DNA of 64,000 nucleotides from Pseudomonadota bacterium. GTDB lineage: Bacteria > Pseudomonadota > Gammaproteobacteria > Burkholderiales > Burkholderiaceae_B. Both the position numbers and the translations under genes were made by a program. Below are positions 57,956 through 64,000 of this stretch, piece by piece (the stretch's first letter is position 1; each line of letters opens with the position of its first letter). Under the pieces are notes generated by a model. It saw only the letters and a list, made by a program, of their open reading frames with translations, made no database searches and was not told the origin of the DNA. The stretch spans positions 124,001 through 188,000 of the forward strand of contig JAEWHK010000063.1 in NCBI GenBank assembly GCA_023387815.1, given 5' to 3'.

Positions 57956-58690
57956 ATGAAGAAAACGGTATTAATTACCGGCGGTGGTCGCGGCATTGGC
58001 GCAGCTACCGCAATATACCTGGCGGCCAGGGGTTATGGCATTTGCATTAATTATCACAGCAAGGAGAAAACCGCCGAAGCCCTGGTGGCACGCATCAAAG
58101 AAGAATTCAGCGTTCCGTGCATTGCCATCCGCGCCGATGTCTCACAGGAAGAGCAGGTTGTAAAACTTTTTGCCGAAATGGATGAAGTGCTGGGTCCGAT
58201 AACGCATCTGGTCAACAATGTTGGCATTCTTTTCAAGCAGATGAAAGTCAGCGAGATGGACGCGGAGCGCATCAATCGTACGCTTATCACAAACGTGACA
58301 AGCTACTTTCTGTGCAGCCGCGAGGCCATCAAACGTATGGAACCCGGCTGCGCCATCGTCAATGTTTCGTCTGTCGCGTCGCGCACCGGCTCACCCGGAG
58401 AGTATGTCGACTACGCCGCCTCCAAGGGCGCAGTCGACACGTTCACGCGCGGCCTTTCGCTGGAACTGGCTCCCAAAGGTATTCGCGTCAATTGCGTGAG
58501 ACCTGGCTTTATCTATACGGATATTCATGGCGATGGCGGAGAACCTGGCCGCGTGGATCGTGTCAGCCCACAGATTCCAATGCTGCGCGGCGGACAGCCC
58601 GAAGAGGTCGCCTCGGCCATCGGATGGCTGCTGTCAGACGATGCATCCTACGTCACGGGGTCATTTATCGATCTTGCGGGCGGCAGATAG
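57956..58690 (+). CDS. Short-chain dehydrogenase/reductase
   Basis: A 244-residue classical SDR. TGGGRGIGAATA near 8 is the cofactor loop, NNVGIL near 86 is the NAG-type motif, the catalytic Ser lies in NVSSVASRTG, and YAASKG supplies Tyr and Lys (near 155-160). The C-terminus YVTGSFIDLAGGR is FabG-like. NADPH preference is likely because no acidic residue follows the second strand (INYHSKEK). The substrate is unknown. GGAG lies about 9 bases before the ATG. It is a single gene ahead of the MscS channel gene (50-base gap). Confidence 0.85.
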   Translation: MKKTVLITGGGRGIGAATAIYLAARGYGICINYHSKEKTAEALVARIKEEFSVPCIAIRADVSQEEQVVKLFAEMDEVLGPITHLVNNVGILFKQMKVSEMDAERINRTLITNVTSYFLCSREAIKRMEPGCAIVNVSSVASRTGSPGEYVDYAASKGAVDTFTRGLSLELAPKGIRVNCVRPGFIYTDIHGDGGEPGRVDRVSPQIPMLRGGQPEEVASAIGWLLSDDASYVTGSFIDLAGGR

Positions 58691-58740
58691 CACCGCAAAC
58701 ATGTTACCGTATAGGTTGTTACGAATCAGGAGGTGAAACA

Positions 58741-61338
58741 GTGCTTGAACGGTATGCGACAGGTTCGCAGTCCCTCCCGCCCAGCGGGAAACAAAGGGTC
58801 AGTCATCAATTCCAGACCAGCGTCTTCATTCGATATGTGCTTGCTTGTGTGTTGCTGATTTTCTCATTGGCAAATCTGAATACTGCGCACGCACAATTAC
58901 CCCTAACCACTCAGACGTCTTCCTCCAGTCAGGATTCGTCCTCTTCCGAAGCCTCCGGCGCCGGTCAGGCACAGGCACAATTGACCCCTGCACAACTGGC
59001 CGATCTGCTGGACAATGAGCAGTCGCGCAAGCAACTGATTGATCAGCTCCGAGCGCAGGCGCCTGCCACGGATTCCGCCGCGGCAGCCGCTTCCAGCACT
59101 GCCAACACCTCTGGAACCGCCTCAGCCGTCGCTGACACGCGAGCAGGCGACGAATCCCTGCCGCGCCGGGTCGCTGACAGCACGCAGTATTTCCTGGGCA
59201 AAATGCTGAATGAAATCGGCGCAGCTGCAGCTGCTATCGGTGCGCTCGCACGCGGCGAAGGCATGGCAGGCGTCAGTCTGAGCCAATGGAAATCACCCCT
59301 GCTCAATCTGCTGATGGTGATCGCGGCAACCATCATTGCGTTTCTGGTGTTGCGCAGACTGGCCACACCGGTCTTTGCACTGATCAATCGCTGGGCAGGC
59401 CAAGTGGCGCAACCGGTGGCCAGACATCGCAGGCTGCCGGGCCCGGGCGCACTGCGCAAGATCGCCGCTGTCGTCGGGGCGTTTATCGTTGATGTCATTG
59501 CAATTGTGCTTGCCGGTGTAGTCGGCTATGGGATTGCACTCGCCGTAGCCGGGCCCAACGCCGCGGTAGGCACATTCGAATCGCTGTTCGTCAATGCCTT
59601 CGTCGCCGTAGAAATTGCCCGATCTCTGGTGCGTGTCGTCTTTGCGACCCGCTTCCCGCAGCTGCGGCTGTTTGAAATGCGCGATGAAGTGGCCATCTAC
59701 TGGAATGACTGGCTGTGCCGGCTGGTTTCCATCGCGGGCTATGGCATGCTGGTGGTGGTGCCCATTACCAACGCGCTGTTTACCCCTGCTCTGGGCAATC
59801 TGCTTGGCCTGCTGATCATGCTGGGCATGTACATCTATGCCGTCAGGGTTGTCTGGGCCAATCGCACGCTGATCCGTGACAGACTGATGGAACGCGCGAG
59901 CCAGTCATCCACCGCATTTTTTGCGACCATGATGCGTCTTCTGGCGCGGGTCTGGTACATTCTTGCCATCATTTATTTCACCGTTCTACTGGTGGTCAGT
60001 CAGGTAGACCCGGTAGATGCGCTGCCGTTCATGGCGCGTGCGACCGTGCAAAGTATTATTGCAATCGTGCTTGGCCTGCTGATTTCTGCAATCCTGACAG
60101 CTTTGCTGGGTCGCCCCATCAGACTGTCGGACGATCTGCGAACCCGACTGCCGCTTCTGGAAGCACGTCTCAATTCATACGTGCCCGCTTCCGTCAAGTT
60201 CCTGCGCTTTATCACACTTGTCGTAGTACTGCTGTTCGTCCTGGATGCCTGGCATGCCTTTGATCTGTCAGCCTGGGTCATGTCTGAATCAGGACAGTCC
60301 ACCATCAATGTGGTTGTGCATGTTGCCATCATCCTGCTGTTTGCCGCACTGGCATGGACGGTCATTGCCAGCATCATTGAAAGCCGGCTCAGCGGAACCG
60401 GTGACCGACTGCCCAGCGCACGCGAAAAAACGCTGCTGTCGCTGTTTCGCAATGCCGCCCTTATTGTCATCGTCACCATGACCATTCTGGTCCTGCTCTC
60501 GCAGATCGGCATCGATATCGGCCCGCTGATTGCCGGTGCCGGGGTGGTGGGTCTGGCCATTGGTTTTGGTGCTCAGAAGCTGGTACAGGACATTATCACG
60601 GGTATCTTCATTCAGCTGGAAAACGGCATGAATGTGAACGATGTGGTTGAAGCCGGCGGCGTTTTCGGAACGGTAGAAAAAATGACCATCCGCTCGGTGG
60701 GTATACGCACCATGGATGGCGGCTATCATCTGATTCCGTTTTCTTCCGTTGATGTCGTCGCCAATCACATGCGTGATTTCTCCTATCATATGGGCGAATA
60801 CACGATCTCTCATCGCGAGAATGTGGATGAAGCGACAGAACATCTGCGCGCCGCATTCAGAGAGTTGATGCAGGACAAAGTGCTCGCTCCCGAAATTCTG
60901 GAAGACATTACCGTTCCTGGCGTCACCGCCATCAATGAGCGCGGCGTGACCATTCGCGTCCTGATTAAAACCACGCCAGGCATGCAATGGGCGGTACAGC
61001 GCGGATTCAACCGGCTGGTGAAAAAACATTTCAACGCCGCCAATATCGAGTTGCCTTATCCGCATACCGTGGTTTACTTCGGTCAGGACAAGGACGGCAA
61101 TGCGCCGTCAGCAAGAGTGGATCTGGGTCGTCAGCAGGATCGCGAGACATTTACCAAAGGCACGGCACCGGCCCCCGGCCAGACACCACGCGATCTGTCT
61201 CCTGGTCGAAGTGGCTCAGAGGATGTGCTGGGGAACGAACTGGAGCAGCGTGTGCCGGATGAAGATGACGACCCCGAAAACGACGTGACAAACGGCGACA
61301 CGCAAGACGGTTCCGACACAAACAGACGTCGGGATTGA
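58741..61338 (+). CDS. Large MscS-family mechanosensitive channel
   Basis: About 865 residues from the GTG at 58741, which has a near-perfect AGGAGG 7 bases upstream; the frame is open much further 5' but only within the SDR gene. After a signal peptide (ending AHAQ near 52), a Ser/Gln/Ala-rich stretch follows, then a periplasmic part and about ten membrane helices. The MscS pore lies at about 600-625 (GPLIAGAGVVGLAIGFGAQKL), then QDIITGIFIQLEN and GTVEKMTIRSVGIRTMDG. The C-terminal 80 residues are polar and acidic. It should open under membrane tension and release solutes in hypo-osmotic shock, complementing the betaine importer at the start of the window. Confidence 0.85.
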   Translation: MLERYATGSQSLPPSGKQRVSHQFQTSVFIRYVLACVLLIFSLANLNTAHAQLPLTTQTSSSSQDSSSSEASGAGQAQAQLTPAQLADLLDNEQSRKQLIDQLRAQAPATDSAAAAASSTANTSGTASAVADTRAGDESLPRRVADSTQYFLGKMLNEIGAAAAAIGALARGEGMAGVSLSQWKSPLLNLLMVIAATIIAFLVLRRLATPVFALINRWAGQVAQPVARHRRLPGPGALRKIAAVVGAFIVDVIAIVLAGVVGYGIALAVAGPNAAVGTFESLFVNAFVAVEIARSLVRVVFATRFPQLRLFEMRDEVAIYWNDWLCRLVSIAGYGMLVVVPITNALFTPALGNLLGLLIMLGMYIYAVRVVWANRTLIRDRLMERASQSSTAFFATMMRLLARVWYILAIIYFTVLLVVSQVDPVDALPFMARATVQSIIAIVLGLLISAILTALLGRPIRLSDDLRTRLPLLEARLNSYVPASVKFLRFITLVVVLLFVLDAWHAFDLSAWVMSESGQSTINVVVHVAIILLFAALAWTVIASIIESRLSGTGDRLPSAREKTLLSLFRNAALIVIVTMTILVLLSQIGIDIGPLIAGAGVVGLAIGFGAQKLVQDIITGIFIQLENGMNVNDVVEAGGVFGTVEKMTIRSVGIRTMDGGYHLIPFSSVDVVANHMRDFSYHMGEYTISHRENVDEATEHLRAAFRELMQDKVLAPEILEDITVPGVTAINERGVTIRVLIKTTPGMQWAVQRGFNRLVKKHFNAANIELPYPHTVVYFGQDKDGNAPSARVDLGRQQDRETFTKGTAPAPGQTPRDLSPGRSGSEDVLGNELEQRVPDEDDDPENDVTNGDTQDGSDTNRRRD

Positions 61339-61348
61339 TCAAGTGTCC

Positions 61349-61379
61349 GGACAGATCAAACATCCGGATTGATCTGTCC
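61349..61379. terminator. 11-bp stem hairpin between convergent genes
   Basis: GGACAGATCAA/TTGATCTGTCC is perfect with a 9-base loop, 10 bases past the MscS stop. The siderophore ATPase gene ends at 61537 on the other strand. U-tracts are weak on both strands, so it is a probable but not certain terminator. Confidence 0.55.
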
Positions 61380-61536
61380 TCACAATTAATCAGAACAGCA
61401 GCCGGCCTCTTCCTGTATTGGAATGCAGGCTGTTGCATTCTGCTTAAGACTAAGAAATGACGCCAGGGATGAGCGTGACGAAGGTACGTATCGAAAGGAC
61501 GCCCCTCATGAGCGATTCAGACTAACGCCCGATATT

Positions 61537-62295
61537 TCATGTGTAATGAACACAGATCCGTTTGTTCTGCCACTCATGGATGGATACATCCAGTCCATAT
61601 AAATCTTTGAGTACAGAAGGCTGAATAAAGGTCTCAGGCGCGCCCTGATGCAGGACTTTGCCCTGGCGCATCCCAATGATGAGATCGGAATAGCAGGATG
61701 CAAAGTTGATGTCGTGCAGAACGAGTACGACGGTTTTGGACAATTCATCTGCCGCCCGCCGAACCACTTTCATGATATCCACGGCGTTCTTCATATCCAG
61801 GCTGTTCAACGGCTCGTCCAGCAACACGTATTCCGTGTCCTGACACAGTACCATGGCGATAAATGCTCGCTGTCGCTGCCCGCCGGAAAGTTCATCCAGA
61901 AAGCGCTTTTCCAGCCCCTGAAGATTCAGATAGGCAATGGCCCGCTCGATATGATCGCGATCTTCTACTGTCTGGCGACCGTGCGTATACGGATACCGGC
62001 CGAATGCGACCACGTCCTGCACGGTGAGGCGCAAGGGCAGATGATTATCCTGGCGCAATATGGAAAGGACACGCGCCAGATGTGCAGTATCAGTTTGCGT
62101 GACATCCAGTCCGCCCACCTGCACACTGCCGGCACTCATGGGCAACAGTCGACTGATCATGCCCAGCAACGTGGACTTGCCCGCTCCATTGGGGCCGACA
62201 ATGGATGTGACCCCGCCCTGCGGTATTTCAATTGAAACATCGTCAACCACCAGCTGATTTGCATAGCCTTTGCTGACGCCATTGACCTTAATCAT
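61537..62295 (-). CDS. Ferric-siderophore ABC transporter ATPase
   Basis: A 252-residue ATPase of the FepC/YclP class. Walker A GPNGAGKST near 36, the signature LSGGQRQRAFIAM near 135 and Walker B EYVLLDEPLNSLD near 157 are intact, with the His in VLHDINFASCYSD near 190. SILRQDNHLPLRLTVQDVVAFGRYPYTHGR is the typical Q-loop region of siderophore importers, closest to the YclNOP/VctC/CeuD type for catecholate or petrobactin-like siderophores. Its start overlaps the permease stop by 4 bases. Confidence 0.86.
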   Translation of the reverse strand: MIKVNGVSKGYANQLVVDDVSIEIPQGGVTSIVGPNGAGKSTLLGMISRLLPMSAGSVQVGGLDVTQTDTAHLARVLSILRQDNHLPLRLTVQDVVAFGRYPYTHGRQTVEDRDHIERAIAYLNLQGLEKRFLDELSGGQRQRAFIAMVLCQDTEYVLLDEPLNSLDMKNAVDIMKVVRRAADELSKTVVLVLHDINFASCYSDLIIGMRQGKVLHQGAPETFIQPSVLKDLYGLDVSIHEWQNKRICVHYT

Positions 62296-63248
62296 TTCTG
62301 CCCCTTGCGCACGATCAGTGCGATGAACATAAGTCCTCCTGCAAACTCAATCACAACGCTCACGGTCGTATTCAGGGCCAGGGCGTGTTCCAGCAGTGTC
62401 TGGCCACCTACCAGAGCCACAATACCCAGCAAGATCGCTGCGGGGACGGTAAATTTGTGTTTGTCCGTCTGCATAATCATATAGGCGAGGTTACTGACCA
62501 GCAGACCGAAGAAAGTGACCGGCCCGACCAGTGCCGTTGACACTGACACCAGCACGGAAATCAGCACCAGCGTCAGCAGCATCGCTTTGCGATAATGAAT
62601 GCCCAGATTGATGGCCACCTCGCGCCCCAATGCCAGTACATCGTACACACGCCGCAAGCGCCAGCCAATGATCGAAGTTACCCCCACCAGAATGGCCGAC
62701 ATCAACAGCAGATTGGTGCGGATAGCATTGAAGCTGGCAAACATCTTGTCCTGCAGAAACAGGAACTCATTGGGGTCGATCAATCTGACCATCAGCCCCG
62801 ACAGACTGCGAAACAGCAGGCCGAAAACAATGCCCACAAGTAACAGAAGATGCAGGCTTTGCGTGCCGCCAGAGAAAATCCACTGGAAAAGCAGGCAGGA
62901 AAACAGCGTCATCAAACCCACTTCCAGCAGGAACTGGCCGGTAGCGTCCAGGCCGCCTCCCATGTTCATACCAAACCAGAAAATGCCAATAGCCTGTATG
63001 AGTCGGTACAGTTCGTCAAAGCCCATGATGGATGGCGTCAGAATCCGGTTGTGCGTGATGGTCTGAAACAGGACCGAAGACACCGCGACGCAATAGGCGA
63101 CCAGCAGCATGGCGGCCAGCTTGCCGAAGCGAAACGACAGGACAAAATCCCAGTGACCGTTGGCGCCGATAGTCATGAAGGCAACCACCGAGGCCAGGGC
63201 CAGAAGTCCCAGCAGGGCAAGCAGGATGGGAGGAGTCAATCTAGCCAA
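62292..63248 (-). CDS. Ferric-siderophore ABC transporter permease (FecCD type, YclO-like)
   Basis: A 318-residue permease with about nine to ten hydrophobic helices of the FecCD family. The coupling region is seen in ALGREVAINLGIHYRKAMLLTLVLISVLVSVSTALVGPVTFFGLLVSNLAYM (near 205-255). It overlaps the partner permease gene by 8 bases upstream and the ATPase gene by 4 bases downstream, so the three are one operon encoding an ABC importer of an iron-siderophore complex. The binding-protein gene should lie beyond the window end. Confidence 0.85.
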   Translation of the reverse strand: MARLTPPILLALLGLLALASVVAFMTIGANGHWDFVLSFRFGKLAAMLLVAYCVAVSSVLFQTITHNRILTPSIMGFDELYRLIQAIGIFWFGMNMGGGLDATGQFLLEVGLMTLFSCLLFQWIFSGGTQSLHLLLLVGIVFGLLFRSLSGLMVRLIDPNEFLFLQDKMFASFNAIRTNLLLMSAILVGVTSIIGWRLRRVYDVLALGREVAINLGIHYRKAMLLTLVLISVLVSVSTALVGPVTFFGLLVSNLAYMIMQTDKHKFTVPAAILLGIVALVGGQTLLEHALALNTTVSVVIEFAGGLMFIALIVRKGQK

Positions 63249-64000
63249 AACGTGACCGCCTCTTCAGCAGCAGGAACAGGAACAGGGCACTGCCGACCAC
63301 GCCCACGACCGTACCGATGGGGATTTCATGGGGATATATGATGAGGCGGCCGACAATATCGCAGGCCAGTACAAACAGCGCCCCCAGCAGCGCCACCCAG
63401 GGCAGCGAGCGACGCATATTGTCGCCGAATAGCAGACTGACGACATTGGGAACCAGAAGACCCAGAAAGGGAATACTGCCTGCAGTGACTACTACAACGG
63501 CGCTGATGGCAGCAACAATGATCATGCCAATCAGCATAAGACGTTTGTGATTGAGACCCAGATTGGTTGTAAACTGCTCGCCCATTCCCAGTACCGTGAA
63601 GCGGTCTGCTGCGATATACGCAATACAGGACAACGCGAAAGCGATCCACAGCAATTCATAGCGACCACGCAGAACGCCGGAAAAATCGCCCATGGTCCAG
63701 GTCTGCAGCGCCTGCATCAAATCATGCTGATAGGCAAAGAAGATAGTCACGGCCTGTATGATGCCGCCCAGCACCAGGCCAACTACGGGCACAAGATAGG
63801 GCGAGCGTAGCGGCACGCGTCGCAGGATCAGCAGAAAAAGTCCTGTACCGGCCAGAGCAAAAACGGCCGCCACTGCCATCTTGATCACAACGGGAGTACC
63901 CGGCGCCAGCAAGGTGACGGCCAGAATGCCCATAGTTGCGGACTCAACGGTGCCCGCAGTGGATGGCTCGACAAAACGGTTGCGCACCAGCATCTGCATG
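63241..64000 (-). CDS. Ferric-siderophore ABC transporter permease (FecCD type, YclN-like), N-terminus cut
   Basis: The C-terminal 252 or more residues of a FecCD permease; the reading frame remains open to the window end and the first visible Met is internal. Helix pattern and blocks such as LGMGEQFTTNLGLNHKRLMLIGMIIVAAISAVVVVTAGSIPFLGLLVPNVVSLLFG match siderophore permeases and the coupling helix. FVEPSTAGTVESATMG near its start fits the conserved PxxLGxxxGA-type region after helix 2-3, so roughly 60 residues are missing. It is the first visible gene of the operon. Confidence 0.83.
   Translation of the reverse strand, partial: MQMLVRNRFVEPSTAGTVESATMGILAVTLLAPGTPVVIKMAVAAVFALAGTGLFLLILRRVPLRSPYLVPVVGLVLGGIIQAVTIFFAYQHDLMQALQTWTMGDFSGVLRGRYELLWIAFALSCIAYIAADRFTVLGMGEQFTTNLGLNHKRLMLIGMIIVAAISAVVVVTAGSIPFLGLLVPNVVSLLFGDNMRRSLPWVALLGALFVLACDIVGRLIIYPHEIPIGTVVGVVGSALFLFLLLKRRSRFG

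Noticed and set aside
58312..58740. Upstream extension of the MscS gene into the SDR gene
   Set aside because: It overlaps the SDR gene in another frame; the GTG at 58741 has a near-ideal ribosome-binding site and begins a signal peptide.
1..64000. tRNA or rRNA genes, CRISPR arrays, insertion sequences, prophage or plasmid functions
   Set aside because: I looked for conserved T-loop words, regularly spaced repeats, transposase or integrase motifs and found none that I can support.

Overview
The window reads as chromosome of a betaproteobacterium of the Alcaligenaceae/Burkholderiales type; an Advenella-like organism is my best guess, which I cannot verify without a search. The grounds are moderate to high GC, five Bug/TctC-family periplasmic binding proteins within about 13 kb, small catabolic operons each with a LysR, GntR or IclR regulator, and several periplasmic quinoprotein and molybdenum dehydrogenases. 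I see no tRNA, rRNA, CRISPR array, transposase, phage gene or plasmid module.

Layout. 0-5.4 kb: a cupin gene cut by the window edge, then a glycine-betaine-type ABC importer with two tandem binding-protein paralogues (proX-proX-proW-proV) behind a leader with three potential hairpins. 5.4-10.9 kb: housekeeping and accessory genes (LysE/ArgO exporter, LpxH-like phosphoesterase, YadGH-like ABC exporter, methyltransferase, GGCT-fold protein, DUF2214 protein). 10.9-20.1 kb: catabolic genes with GntR and LysR regulators (two 3-hydroxyisobutyrate-dehydrogenase-like enzymes, aldehyde dehydrogenase, CMD protein, Bug protein) and a divergent DUF1185-hydrolase-Bug operon. 20.1-23.7 kb: LysR, tartrate/D-malate dehydrogenase, Bug, YjbQ. 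23.8-30.1 kb: Bug, SMP-30, Bug, class III CoA-transferase, HMG-CoA-lyase family enzyme and IclR, with tandem palindromes ahead of the lyase gene. 30.2-33 kb: a lone HNH protein, GlxA-type regulator and cysteine hydrolase.

33.1-37.8 kb: a TonB-dependent receptor closely resembling E. coli YncD/PqqU, followed at 46 bp by a membrane PQQ-dependent dehydrogenase, which suggests scavenging of exogenous PQQ as cofactor. 37.9-41.1 kb: a ParD-like antitoxin overlapping a methionine aminopeptidase, a short MmgE/PrpD-like protein and an arylamine N-acetyltransferase. 41.5-44.6 kb: OsmC, MHS-type MFS transporter, ArgE-like deacetylase. 44.9-47.5 kb: a soluble PQQ alcohol dehydrogenase and an unusual cytochrome c carrying an N-terminal secreted-repeat domain, with an FNR/DNR-like box upstream. 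47.8-52.3 kb: XdhC and MocA-like Mo-cofactor maturation genes facing an IorBA-type molybdenum hydroxylase. 52.6-56.5 kb: an ExaC/AcoD-type aldehyde dehydrogenase with a canonical -24/-12 promoter, divergent from an AcoR-type sigma-54 activator with TGCGACAC repeats between them. 56.7-61.3 kb: two VOC/PhnB proteins, an SDR and a large MscS channel. 61.5-64 kb: a ferric-siderophore ABC importer cut by the window end.

Together, 33-56 kb looks like a periplasmic oxidation region: PQQ uptake, two PQQ dehydrogenases, a cytochrome c acceptor, a Mo-hydroxylase with its maturation factors and a regulated cytoplasmic aldehyde dehydrogenase. Substrates are inferred from families, not shown by the sequence.
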